Assembly: GCA_003222675.1 (NCBI GenBank)
Contig: QHWT01000066.1
Location: forward strand, 1-36,898
Length of the DNA stretch: 36,898 nt
DNA from: Acidobacteriota bacterium
GTDB taxonomy: Bacteria > Acidobacteriota > Vicinamibacteria > Vicinamibacterales > 2-12-FULL-66-21
Direction of reading: 5' to 3'
The notes beneath the pieces are model-generated. The model had not been told where the DNA came from. It made no database searches and saw nothing but the letters and a program-made list of their open reading frames with translations. The position numbers and the translations under genes are program-made. Within the stretch, counting starts at the first letter, position 1. Every line of letters starts with the position of its first letter. This document shows, in pieces, positions 14,703 through 22,622 of this stretch.

Positions 14703-15749
14703 CCGCAGCTTGAACTCCACCGCCACTTCCACGATGACATCGACCGGGACGCCTTGCCGCTGAGCGGGCGAGAAGCGCCACTGGCGCACCGCTTCGATTG
14801 CGCGTTGATCGAGACCCGCGCCGAGACCCTGCAGCAACTTCACGTCCCCGACCGCGCCGTCGCGGCGCACGACGATCTCGAGGACGACATCGCCTTCGAT
14901 GTTGCGGCGGCGCCCATCTTCCGTGTAATCGGGACGGACCTCGCGCAGAACGGAGGGCGGCGTGATGCCGCTGCCTGGACGATAGGGTCCGCCACCGGTT
15001 CCCCCGCCGGATCCGGGACCGATGCCACTGCCTTCGCCTTCTCCCAGACCGGTTCCTTGTCCGGTGCCCGCGCCATTGCCGGCGCCGGGCCCGTGAGTCT
15101 CGTTGTCCGGCGCGGTGTCGACCGGAACACCCACTCGATCCCGTGTGTCCGCCGCGACCGAGACGACGGGCGCCACGATTGGCGGCAGCGGCTCAGCCTT
15201 GACCGGCGGCGGATCGCTGACCCGCACGACCTTTGGCGGATCCACCGGTGGCGGTGGGCGGCGAACGGGCAGCGGACTGCGCATGGCGCTGACGCCCTTG
15301 CGCTCTGCCTTCGGCGCAGGCGCGGGTTCACGATGGCCGCCGCCCCCACCCCCGCCGCCGGGACCGGGTAGCGCAAGGAACACCAGTCGCGCCTCGTTGC
15401 GCTCGGCCGGAGTCACCAGCGCCGGCGGCCTGGCGAGTCCCATCGTGGTCATCAGCAGCAGCACGCCCGCAATTGCCGCGTGCATCGTGCCCGACATGGC
15501 GATGGGGAACGCGGCACCGCGCCGAGTGGTTACCGCGATGCGAAACAGCGGGCGGTCTTCGCCGATCGCGTGACCGGTCAGATGATGAACGGCGCGGACG
15601 GCTTCGCATGTGGCGAAGAAATCGCCGTCAACCGGGTGGACGGCACCCGACTCGACCAAGGCTCGCACGTCGCGCCGCGGCACGCCGGCCGCTCGCGCGA
15701 TCTCGTCGGCGGAATAGACGTCGGGCAATGTCCCGTGCGGAAAGGGCAT
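14700..15749 (-). CDS. TonB-family protein with an N-terminal MerR/excisionase-like HTH
   Basis: A 349-residue protein with one membrane helix (about 83-105). Residues 9-60 form a cytoplasmic head resembling an HTH_17/MerR motif: VYSADEIARAAGVPRRDV, then LVESGAVHPVDGDFFA. After the helix comes a long Pro/Gly-rich periplasmic stretch (poly-Gly near 125, Pro repeats, then Gly-Thr-Gly runs). A TonB C-terminal domain (about 265-349) follows, with VLREVRPDYTEDGRRRNI and AIEAVRQWRFSPA. TonB couples inner-membrane energy to outer-membrane transporters; no ExbB/ExbD is nearby. The ATG at 15749 is used; a GTG at 15863 would add 38 residues of low-complexity sequence. An HTH on a TonB is unusual. Confidence 0.85.
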   Translation of the reverse strand: MPFPHGTLPDVYSADEIARAAGVPRRDVRALVESGAVHPVDGDFFATCEAVRAVHHLTGHAIGEDRPLFRIAVTTRRGAAFPIAMSGTMHAAIAGVLLLMTTMGLARPPALVTPAERNEARLVFLALPGPGGGGGGGGHREPAPAPKAERKGVSAMRSPLPVRRPPPPVDPPKVVRVSDPPPVKAEPLPPIVAPVVSVAADTRDRVGVPVDTAPDNETHGPGAGNGAGTGQGTGLGEGEGSGIGPGSGGGTGGGPYRPGSGITPPSVLREVRPDYTEDGRRRNIEGDVVLEIVVRRDGAVGDVKLLQGLGAGLDQRAIEAVRQWRFSPAQRQGVPVDVIVEVAVEFKLR

Positions 15750-15889
15750 AAGGAGAGAGGTCCGGATAACCGTCGAGGCAAAAGCCGTTCCGTCGGTGTT
15801 TCGGCTGTTCCGGGCCGGATCTGTTGCGAGCGGGCGCCGACGGGTGTCGTCATCGAGAGACACTGTTCAAACTGTGCTACAAGGCCGGG

Positions 15890-16645
15890 ATGCACTCAGT
15901 GATCGTGACTGGAGCGTCGAGCGGCATCGGCCGTGCCACGGCCGTGCGCTTCGGGCGCGACGGTGCGGCCGTGCTGGCAGTTGGCCGGGAGCCGCGTGCC
16001 TTGAACGAAGTGTGCGCGGCAGTCGACGCGGAAGGTGGACGCGCCGTCCCGTGCGTTGCCGACGTCACGACGGCCGATGCGCCTGACGCGATCGTGCGCG
16101 CGGCGCTCGACGCGTTCGGCGGTCTTTCCGCCGTCGTGAATGCGGCCGGGATCATCGCGTCGGGAACGATCGAATCCACCGCCGATGATCCCTGGGATCA
16201 AATGGTCGACATCAACCTGCGCGCGCCGTTTCGGCTGATGCGCGCGGCGGTGCCGGCGCTCATCGCCTCACGCGGAGCGATCGTCAACGTGTCGAGCGTG
16301 ACGGGACTGCGCGCATTTCCCGGCGTCCTTGCCTACTGCGTCAGCAAGGCTGGCCTGGATCAGTTGACGCGATGCGCGGCGCTCGAGCTCGCGCCGAAAG
16401 GTGTTCGCGTCAACGCGGTGAATCCTGGCGTCGTCGTCACGAATCTCCACCGCCGTTCCGGAATGCCGGAAGACAACTATGCCGCGTTCCTGGAACGCTC
16501 CAAAGACACGCACCCGCTGGGACGCGCTGGAAATGCCGACGAGATCGCGGAGCTGATCGCCTTTCTCGCATCGGACCGTGCGGGATGGATTACCGGCGAG
16601 ACAATCTCGATCGACGGCGGCCGTCATTTGACGTGCGCGCGGTGA
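15890..16645 (+). CDS. SDR-family NAD(P)-dependent oxidoreductase
   Basis: A 251-residue classical short-chain dehydrogenase/reductase. The cofactor motif is TGASSGIGRA, the NAAG motif is intact (VVNAAGIIASG), and the catalytic Ser and YxxxK are present (NVSSVTGLRAFPGVLAYCVSKAG). The family ending is ITGETISIDGGRHL. Members reduce or oxidise many carbonyl and alcohol substrates, so the substrate cannot be named. The ATG at 15890 places the nucleotide motif seven residues in, as usual. The gene diverges from the TonB-family gene and converges on the methyltransferase across two perfect palindromes. Confidence 0.95.
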   Translation: MHSVIVTGASSGIGRATAVRFGRDGAAVLAVGREPRALNEVCAAVDAEGGRAVPCVADVTTADAPDAIVRAALDAFGGLSAVVNAAGIIASGTIESTADDPWDQMVDINLRAPFRLMRAAVPALIASRGAIVNVSSVTGLRAFPGVLAYCVSKAGLDQLTRCAALELAPKGVRVNAVNPGVVVTNLHRRSGMPEDNYAAFLERSKDTHPLGRAGNADEIAELIAFLASDRAGWITGETISIDGGRHLTCAR

Positions 16646-16684
16646 ACGAAGGCTCACGACTCATGGTTCGAGGCGGTTCACGCC

Positions 16685-16746
16685 GCCGGGTCTAGAGACC
16701 CGGCCTGCCGGCGCAGGGCGCTGTAGGGCGGACCTTCAGGTCCGCC
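16685..16746. repeat. Two perfect palindromes between convergent genes, likely terminators
   Basis: GCCGGGTCT-AG-AGACCCGGC (16685-16704) and GGCGGACCT-TC-AGGTCCGCC (16727-16746) each have a 9-bp perfect stem and a 2-base loop. The first is a copy of the family at 11782-11801. They lie between the 3' ends of the SDR and methyltransferase genes, a natural place for bidirectional terminators, though no T tract follows. Confidence 0.75.
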
Positions 16747-16766
16747 GTTCATGAGCCCTGAGCCGA

Positions 16767-17321
16767 TCACCCGCGCTTCACGCCTTCCGCGAACCGCGTG
16801 CCTTCACGCTCGGCGAGGACGCGCGTCGCCGCGAATCCCACCGCCGAGAGCGCCCGCGCGGCGCCTTCCTCTGCATACGCCGTGTCAACCGTGCGACCGC
16901 TGATGAATCCACCAATTCCGCCGCGCGGCGCCTGATCGATGACGATGACGCGACCGCCCGCGCGCAGCACGCGGAACACTTCGAGGAGGACGCGCGATCG
17001 CTCGTCGTCGGCCATCGGGGCGAGCACGTCCCGGACGATGGCGACGTCGAAGCTGCCGGTTGCATACGGCAGCGCACTCCATGGCGCCGACATCGCTTCG
17101 ACGAGCGCGCCTTCGCGCTCGATCGCTGCCGCGGCGCGCGAGACACGCGCGCCATCGGCATCCATGATGCACGCGCGTCCGGTCAATCCGGATTTCGTGG
17201 CGAGCGCCGCGATCAGCGCGGGATCGCTCGCGCCGATCACCAGCAGACGATCTCCAAGTTTCACCCCCGTCATCGTCATTGCGAGCGGTTCCGTGGGCGC
17301 CGTCTTCCTGAACCACCCCAT
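16767..17321 (-). CDS. Class I SAM-dependent methyltransferase
   Basis: A 184-residue Rossmann-fold methyltransferase of the type 11 kind. Motif I is loose: RLLVIGASDPALIAALA instead of a clear GxGxG. The acidic end of strand 2 (CIMDADGARVSRA), the motif IV region (FDVAIVRDVLAPM) and the post-motif LLEVFRVLRAGGRVIVID are typical. The substrate is not known. The ATG at 17321 (MGWFRKTAP) is chosen because everything further upstream lies antisense to the inositol-phosphate synthase. A TATCAT hexamer ends 6 bases before it, so the message is probably leaderless. It shares a 25-bp divergent gap with ino1. Confidence 0.88.
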   Translation of the reverse strand: MGWFRKTAPTEPLAMTMTGVKLGDRLLVIGASDPALIAALATKSGLTGRACIMDADGARVSRAAAAIEREGALVEAMSAPWSALPYATGSFDVAIVRDVLAPMADDERSRVLLEVFRVLRAGGRVIVIDQAPRGGIGGFISGRTVDTAYAEEGAARALSAVGFAATRVLAEREGTRFAEGVKRG

Positions 17322-17327
17322 CGTTCG

Positions 17328-17337
17328 ATGATATAGT
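17328..17337. promoter_or_regulatory. Overlapping divergent -10 boxes in a 25-bp gap
   Basis: On the plus strand TGA-TATAGT (hexamer 17332-17337) ends 9 bases before the GTG of ino1. On the minus strand TATCAT (17328-17333) ends 6 bases before the methyltransferase ATG. The hexamers overlap by two bases, and any -35 contacts would fall inside the opposite gene. Confidence 0.55.
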
Positions 17338-17346
17338 TTTTCGGTT

Positions 17347-18660
17347 GTGAGGACGCCGCAGAAGATTGCAAAGGCTGATGGAAAACTGGGCGTGCTGCTG
17401 GTCGGCCTCGGTGCCGTCAGCACGACGACGATTGCGGGCGTGATTGCCGTGCGCCGCGGCCTCGCGCGGCCGATCGGATCGCTGACGCAGATGGGCACGA
17501 TCCGCTTGGGCAAGCGCACCGAGGGACGGTCGCCCGCGATCAGCGACTTCGTGCCGCTCGCGTCGCTCGGCGACGTGGTGTTCGGCGGCTGGGACATCTT
17601 CGACGAGAACTCGTACGAAGCGGCGAAGACGGCGGGCGTGCTCGACGTCGAGCTGCTCGAACAGATCCGCCCCGAGCTCGAACGGATCACGCCCATGCCG
17701 GCGGTGTTCGAGCGGAAGTATGTGAAGCGCCTCGACGGCCCGAACGTCAAGAAAGGGAAGAACAAGCGAGAGCTCGCAGAGCAGCTGCGCGAGGACATCC
17801 GGCGGTTCAAGAACGACAACGGCCTGAGCCGCCTCGTCCTCATCTGGGCCGGCAGCACCGAGATTTACATGCAGGAATCACCGGCGCATGCGAGCCTTGA
17901 CGCCTTCGAGAAGGCGCTCGAGGCGAACGACGACTCGATTCCATCGAGCATGATCTACGCGTACGCGGCGATCAGGGAGGCCGTCCCATATGCGAACGCC
18001 GCCCCGAATCTCAGTGCCGACGTGCCTGCGCTGCTGCAGCTCGCGCAGCAGACCGGATCCCCGGTCGCCGGCAAGGATCTGAAGACCGGCCAGACGTGGA
18101 TGAAGACGCTGCTCGCGCCTGGATTGAAGGCGCGGCTTCTTGGTGTCGAAGGATGGTACTCGACCAACATTCTCGGCAACCGCGACGGCGAGGTGCTCGA
18201 CGATCCGGAGTCGTTCAAGACGAAGGAAGAGAGCAAGAAGTCGGTGCTCGACTACATCCTGCAGCCGAACCTCTATCCCGATCTCTACAAGGACCTTCAT
18301 CACGTCGTCCGCATCAATTACTATCCGCCGCGCGGCGACAACAAAGAGGGCTGGGACAACATCGATATCTTCGGCTGGCTCGGGTACAAGATGCAGCTGA
18401 AGATCAATTTCCTGTGCCGCGACAGCATCCTTGCGGCGCCGATCGTGCTCGACACGGCGCTGTTCCTCGACCTCGCGTCGCGCGCGGGAATGTCGGGCAT
18501 CCAGGAGTGGCTGTCGTTTTACTTCAAGAGCCCGATGCACGCGGCGAGCGTCTATCCTGAGCACGATCTGTTCATTCAGTTGATGAAGCTGAAGAACACG
18601 CTGCGTCATCTGCAGGGTGAAGAGCTCATTACGCATCTGGGCCTGGAGTACTACGACTGA
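17347..18660 (+). CDS. ino1: myo-Inositol-1-phosphate synthase
   Basis: A 437-residue NAD-dependent enzyme that converts glucose 6-phosphate to 1L-myo-inositol 1-phosphate. The NAD site is LLVGLGAVSTTTIAGV. The highly conserved family region is present: DLKTGQTWMKTLLAPGLKAR, GWYSTNILGNRDGEVLDD and ESFKTKEESKKSV, with the catalytic lysines. The start is a GTG at 17347, after a TGA-TATAGT box, so the message is probably leaderless. The TGA stop overlaps the ATG of the next gene (TGATG), coupling it to a small membrane protein. The product could feed inositol phospholipids or compatible solutes; no phosphatidylinositol synthase is in view. Confidence 0.97.
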   Translation: MRTPQKIAKADGKLGVLLVGLGAVSTTTIAGVIAVRRGLARPIGSLTQMGTIRLGKRTEGRSPAISDFVPLASLGDVVFGGWDIFDENSYEAAKTAGVLDVELLEQIRPELERITPMPAVFERKYVKRLDGPNVKKGKNKRELAEQLREDIRRFKNDNGLSRLVLIWAGSTEIYMQESPAHASLDAFEKALEANDDSIPSSMIYAYAAIREAVPYANAAPNLSADVPALLQLAQQTGSPVAGKDLKTGQTWMKTLLAPGLKARLLGVEGWYSTNILGNRDGEVLDDPESFKTKEESKKSVLDYILQPNLYPDLYKDLHHVVRINYYPPRGDNKEGWDNIDIFGWLGYKMQLKINFLCRDSILAAPIVLDTALFLDLASRAGMSGIQEWLSFYFKSPMHAASVYPEHDLFIQLMKLKNTLRHLQGEELITHLGLEYYD

Positions 18661-19184
18661 TGCAGCCTGCGCCTCCGCGAATGCAACCGGCGGTGTTCGG
18701 CGGCCTCTTCATCGGAGTGCTGTCGGCGCTGCCGCTCATCAACCTTGCCAACTGCTGTTGCCTCTGGGTCATCGGCGGCGGTGTGCTCGCGGCCTACCTG
18801 ATGCAGCAGAACTATCCGTACGCCATCAGCGCCGCGGATGGTGCGCTCGTGGGTCTTCTGGCAGGTGCGATGGGCGGCATCCTCGGCACGCTCCTGTCGA
18901 TTCCGATCGATCTGATGATGGGCCCCGTGCAGCAGCGGCTGATCGAGCGCGTGATCCTGTCGAATCCCGATGTTCCCGACGAGACGCGCGTGCTGTTCGA
19001 GAACATGGCCGCGCGCGGCCTGTCAGCCGTGGTGATCGCCTTTCGTCTCGTGCTCGGCGTCGTCATCGGCGCGATTTTCGGCCTCCTCGGCGGGCTTCTC
19101 GGCGTGGCGCTGTTCAAGAGCAACGAGCCGCCGCCACCGCCGCCGCCGGGCACGGTCGAGATCCTGCCGCCCGTTCAGCCGTAG
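18660..19184 (+). CDS. Small multi-helix membrane protein coupled to ino1
   Basis: A 174-residue protein with about four hydrophobic segments. These include VFGGLFIGVLSALPLINLA, followed by a Cys-Cys-Cys cluster (NCCCLWVIGGG), two Gly-rich helices around GALVGLLAGAMGGILG, and VVIGAIFGLLGGLLGVALF near the end. The C-terminus is a poly-Pro tail (seven Pro). The start codon overlaps the stop of ino1, so translation is coupled and a role linked to inositol phosphate or inositol lipids is plausible. I do not recognise a characterised family. It may resemble small membrane proteins of the DUF type found beside metabolic genes. Confidence 0.8.
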   Translation: MQPAPPRMQPAVFGGLFIGVLSALPLINLANCCCLWVIGGGVLAAYLMQQNYPYAISAADGALVGLLAGAMGGILGTLLSIPIDLMMGPVQQRLIERVILSNPDVPDETRVLFENMAARGLSAVVIAFRLVLGVVIGAIFGLLGGLLGVALFKSNEPPPPPPPGTVEILPPVQP

Positions 19185-19189
19185 ATCCG

Positions 19190-19316
19190 GTGGCTTCCGG
19201 CTTCCGCCTTCGCGCGAAGCGCTTCGGCGGACCGCCGTAGCCTTGGCGGAGGCTGGTCAGCCGGAAGATCGATGTGCGGGGCACTGACTTCCGCCTGAAG
19301 GCGGAAGCCACGAGAT
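19190..19316. repeat. Composite dispersed repeat upstream of acs
   Basis: This fills most of the 140-base gap before acs. The first part (about 19196-19265) contains nested inverted segments, including CTTCCGCCTTCGCGCGAAGC and GGCGGAGGCTGGTCA. The latter part recurs inverted, nearly unchanged over about 29 bases, at 32001-32030. The second part is a perfect 9-bp palindrome CTTCCGCCT-GA-AGGCGGAAG (19288-19307) with the tail CCACGAGAT, as at 2246. It ends only 9-12 bases before the acs ATG. Confidence 0.8.
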
Positions 19317-19324
19317 CAAAATTT

Positions 19325-21274
19325 ATGTCTGAAATCGACGCGCTGCTCAAAGAAGACCGCCGCTTTCCTCCGAATGACCACTGGCGGCGGACCGCGCAGG
19401 TCACTGACGCCGGCATCTATCAGCGGGCGGCCGCCGACCCGGAAAAATTCTGGGCCGGGTTCGCGCGCGAGCTCGAGTGGGTCCAGCCCTGGTCGCGCAT
19501 CCTCGAGTGGAAGGCGCCGCACGCGAAATGGTTCGTCGAAGGCAAGCTCAATGCGAGCGTCAACTGCATCGACCGTCACGTCCGCAGCGAACGCCGCAAC
19601 AAGGCCGCGATCATCTGGGAAGGTGAGCCGGGCGATCGACGAACGCTGACGTACTGGGATCTGTTCCGGCAGGTCAGCGCGTTCGCAAATGTCTTGAAGT
19701 CGCTCGGCGTGAAGCGCGGCGATCGCGTCGCCCTGTATCTGCCGCTGATTCCCGAGCTCGCGATCGCGATGCTCGCGTGCGCGCGCATCGGCGCGGTGCA
19801 CAGCGTTGTCTTCGGTGGCTTCAGTGCGGAATCGCTGCGCGATCGCATCAACGATGCGAAGGCGGAGCTGCTGGTCACGGCCGACGGCGGGTATCGCCGC
19901 GGGCAGGTCGTGCCGCTGAAGCAGATGGCGGACGAGGCGCTCGCCGACACGCCGTCGATCCGGAACGTCATCGTCGTGCAGCGCCAGGCCGGCGCGCCCA
20001 TACCGGTCGAGATCAAGGAAGGCCGCGATCACTGGTATCACCGCCTGGTGCAGCATGCACCCTCACACTGCGAGCCTGAGGTGATGGACGCGGAGGACAT
20101 GCTCTACATCCTCTACACGTCCGGCACCACGGGCAAACCGAAAGGCATCGTGCACACGACGGGCGGATATCTCGTCGGCACGTACGCCACCACGAAGTGG
20201 GTTTTCGATCTCCGCGAAGACGATGTCTATTGGTGCACGGCCGACATCGGCTGGGTCACCGGGCACAGCTATGTCGTCTACGGGCCGCTGGCGAACGGCG
20301 CGACGGTGTTGATGTACGAAGGGGCGCCGGACTGGCCGCAGAAGGATCGCTTCTGGGACATCATCGAGCGGCACGGCGTCACGGTGTTCTACACCGCGCC
20401 GACCGCAATTCGCGCGTTCATGCGGTGGGGCACACAGTGGCCCGAAAAGCGCGACCTGTCATCGCTGCGCCTGCTCGGCTCTGTCGGTGAGCCAATCAAT
20501 CCCGAAGCCTGGATCTGGTACCACCAGAACATCGGCCACGAACGATGTCCCGTCGTGGATACGTGGTGGCAGACGGAGACCGGCATGATCATGATCACGC
20601 CGCTTCCCGGGATCACGAATCTGAAGCCGGGTTCGGCCACGCAAGCGTTCCCGGGCGTGTTCGCCGAGATCCGCAATCAGAAAGGTGAGCGCGTCGAGAC
20701 CGGCGGCGGCCTGCTCACGCTGACCCGCCCCTGGCCCGCGATGCTGCGCGGCATCTACGGCGATCCCGATCGCTTCGTGCGCCAGTACTGGAGCCAGTGG
20801 AAGGATGGCGCGTATTTCACCGGCGACGGCGCGCGGCTCGATGAGGAAGGCTATTACTGGTTGCTCGGCCGCGTCGACGATGTGCTGAACGTTGCCGGCC
20901 ATCGGCTCGGCACCATGGAAGTGGAGAGCGCGCTGGTCGACCATCCTCGCGTCGCGGAGGCGGCGGTCGTCGGCAAGCCGCACGACATCAAGGGACAGGC
21001 GGTGGCGGCGTTCGTGACGTTGAAGGAAGGCAGCAAGCCGTCCGACGCGCTCGTCGACGAGCTGAAGGAGCACGTCGTGAAGAAGATCGGCGCCATCGCG
21101 CGGCCGGATCAGATCCTCTTCGCTGCCGATCTCCCAAAGACGCGCTCCGGGAAAATCATGCGGCGGCTTCTGCGCGACATCGCGGAGGGCAAGGCGCTCG
21201 GCGATACGACGACGCTCGCGGATCCGACAGTCGTTGCGAAGCTCAAGACCGAGTACGAGGAGAACGAGGGTTAG
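19325..21274 (+). CDS. acs: Acetyl-CoA synthetase (acetate-CoA ligase, AMP-forming)
   Basis: A 649-residue adenylate-forming enzyme that converts acetate, ATP and CoA to acetyl-CoA. The P-loop-like motif is [19 protein letters not shown]. The acetate-pocket Trp is in [13 protein letters not shown], and the hinge region is [20 protein letters not shown]. The C-terminal [14 protein letters not shown] carries Lys610, the residue that protein acetylases modify to switch off Acs in other bacteria. The length matches the family (about 650). The ATG at 19325 is used because the in-frame extension to 19274 only translates the palindromic repeat. No Shine-Dalgarno site is obvious, and the upstream AAAATTT stands out as AT-rich. 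Confidence 0.97.
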   Translation: MSEIDALLKEDRRFPPNDHWRRTAQVTDAGIYQRAAADPEKFWAGFARELEWVQPWSRILEWKAPHAKWFVEGKLNASVNCIDRHVRSERRNKAAIIWEGEPGDRRTLTYWDLFRQVSAFANVLKSLGVKRGDRVALYLPLIPELAIAMLACARIGAVHSVVFGGFSAESLRDRINDAKAELLVTADGGYRRGQVVPLKQMADEALADTPSIRNVIVVQRQAGAPIPVEIKEGRDHWYHRLVQHAPSHCEPEVMDAEDMLYILYTSGTTGKPKGIVHTTGGYLVGTYATTKWVFDLREDDVYWCTADIGWVTGHSYVVYGPLANGATVLMYEGAPDWPQKDRFWDIIERHGVTVFYTAPTAIRAFMRWGTQWPEKRDLSSLRLLGSVGEPINPEAWIWYHQNIGHERCPVVDTWWQTETGMIMITPLPGITNLKPGSATQAFPGVFAEIRNQKGERVETGGGLLTLTRPWPAMLRGIYGDPDRFVRQYWSQWKDGAYFTGDGARLDEEGYYWLLGRVDDVLNVAGHRLGTMEVESALVDHPRVAEAAVVGKPHDIKGQAVAAFVTLKEGSKPSDALVDELKEHVVKKIGAIARPDQILFAADLPKTRSGKIMRRLLRDIAEGKALGDTTTLADPTVVAKLKTEYEENEG

Positions 21275-21353
21275 AGACCTCGGTGCGCCACGGGTTTGGT
21301 TGCGGCGCAGCCGCGCTGTGACCTCCGTGACCTCTGAGTGATCCGTTGTGGCC
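21275..21353. repeat. Short degenerate repeat between acs and the GGDEF-like gene
   Basis: Between the two convergent 3' ends, units of about 9 bases repeat: GTGACCTCC, GTGACCTCT, GAGTGATCC. GGTTGCGGCGCAGCCGC contains a small stem (GCGGC/GCCGC). The whole gap looks repeat-derived, and I see no gene in it. Confidence 0.55.
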
Positions 21354-22463
21354 TCAGCGAAGGCTCTTGCGATAGTCCTCGATCGCGGTCCGGTCGATGT
21401 GAAAATGACGGCCGCGTCGCGCTGCCTTCAAGCCGCCGTCCCGGATCAAGCGCATCACCTCGCGCGGCGTGCGCCCGAGCAGCGTCGCGGCGCCGAAGAT
21501 TGTCAGCGACGTGGGGAGCAGCGCCACGCGCTCGACGCGGTTCCGTCCATTGAGCTTCGCGCGCATCAATGCCGCCTCCGCCTCCGCGAGCACGTACCCG
21601 GCATCGATGTCGGTCTGCACGAGATCCGTTCCGACCACGGCGGCGCTGACGGTGACAATCGTGCTCGTGTCGCTCTTGTGATCGCTCAGCACGAGACGCT
21701 GCTGCACCATTTCACGAAAGCGGCCGGCGAGCACGGCGGCGTGGTCGAGCGGCGTCTCCGGCAGCAGCACGCCAATGCCATCGTCTCCGTAGCGCGAAAC
21801 CCAGTCGTGCGTGCGAAAGAAGCGCCGTGCCTGGATTCCGAGCCGTTCGAGCACACGGTCACCCACGCCGCGTCCGTACTTGCGATTGATCTCCGTCAAC
21901 TCGTCGACGTCGAAGAGCAGCAGCGCCAGCGCGTGCTTGTGGCGGTGCGCGCGCTGCACTTCCTGCGCGAGCGCCAGCTCGAACACCGGCGAGGCCAGCA
22001 GCGTGGTGAGCCCGTCGCGGACGACGACCGGCACTTCGCGGCCGGCAATCTGATCGGCGTAGGCCGCAAGGATCTCGAGACCGGCCCGGCGCAGGGCATG
22101 CGTCACGACCGGCCAGGGCCCCGATGTCGCGCCGATGCTTTCGTCGAGCGCGATCTCATCGAGTACGATCCGCTCGGCGACGTGCACGCCTTCGAGGATG
22201 TGCCGCGTGGCCAACGGCGGAGAATAGCAGCCGAGCTCGCGCACGGCGGCCGACCTCGGATCGAGGGCGCCCGATTCCGTGCTCATCGCCATGAGGCGCA
22301 CGAGCAGTTCCGCGAAGCCGCGGCAGCCTTCCACGTCAAGCGCGTCAATCCCGATGGTGATCGCGGCGGCAAGATCGCTCGCGAGCGCCGGCTGCCGTTC
22401 TCGAATGATGGCGCTCGTACGGCTGCGTGCGTCGGTGGCGATCCGGGAGGACCGGTCAGTCAT
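21354..22463 (-). CDS. Degenerate GGDEF-domain protein with a C-terminal excisionase-like HTH
   Basis: A 369-residue soluble protein. Residues about 150-305 match a GGDEF domain: DGLTTLLASPVFELAL, ALLLFDVDELTEINRKYG and VLAEAEAALMRAKLNGRNRV. The active-site signature is RYGDDGIGVLLP near residue 221, so GGDEF has become GDDGI, and cyclic-di-GMP synthesis is unlikely. Residues about 320-369 form an HTH_17/excisionase-like module (TIFGAATLLGRTPREVMRLI, then GGLKAARRGRHFHID). It may bind a nucleotide and DNA. An N-terminal helical region (1-145) is unassigned. TACCAT, preceded by TGA, ends 9 bases before the ATG. Confidence 0.85.
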   Translation of the reverse strand: MTDRSSRIATDARSRTSAIIRERQPALASDLAAAITIGIDALDVEGCRGFAELLVRLMAMSTESGALDPRSAAVRELGCYSPPLATRHILEGVHVAERIVLDEIALDESIGATSGPWPVVTHALRRAGLEILAAYADQIAGREVPVVVRDGLTTLLASPVFELALAQEVQRAHRHKHALALLLFDVDELTEINRKYGRGVGDRVLERLGIQARRFFRTHDWVSRYGDDGIGVLLPETPLDHAAVLAGRFREMVQQRLVLSDHKSDTSTIVTVSAAVVGTDLVQTDIDAGYVLAEAEAALMRAKLNGRNRVERVALLPTSLTIFGAATLLGRTPREVMRLIRDGGLKAARRGRHFHIDRTAIEDYRKSLR

Positions 22464-22472
22464 TCGGGCACA

Positions 22473-22478
22473 ATGGTA
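22473..22478 (-). promoter_or_regulatory. Extended -10 box for the GGDEF-like gene
   Basis: On the minus strand TGA-TACCAT ends 9 bases before the ATG at 22463. No Shine-Dalgarno site lies between. The gap 22464-22622 is shared with the divergent pilus-like operon and holds no gene. Confidence 0.5.
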
Positions 22479-22606
22479 TCAGCCCGATATCGCCTGACGC
22501 GATGGGTCCGCCTCCGCGGCTATCGCAGCCTCCGGTGAGGACAGCTTTCGCATATTCGAACAAGTGGACAGCCAATTACTACGGCCGATAGAGATTTTCC
22601 GCGCGG

Positions 22607-22612
22607 TATCCT
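22607..22612 (+). promoter_or_regulatory. -10-like hexamer for the 22623 operon
   Basis: TATCCT ends 10 bases before the ATG at 22623, which would give a leader of only about 3-4 bases. No TGN element or clear -35 is present, so this is the weakest of the leaderless candidates. Confidence 0.35.
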
Positions 22613-22622
22613 GTGGCTGGAT

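Noticed and set aside
15750-15863. 38-residue extension of the TonB-family protein from GTG 15863
   Set aside because: The extension has a low-complexity Arg/Thr/Asp composition and would put the HTH-like head far from the N-terminus; it remains possible but is less likely.
17322-17858. Long N-terminal extension of the methyltransferase
   Set aside because: It is antisense to the well-conserved start of ino1 and has no methyltransferase sequence.
19274-19324. Upstream start for acetyl-CoA synthetase
   Set aside because: The added residues only translate the dispersed palindrome; the family begins near MSEIDALL.
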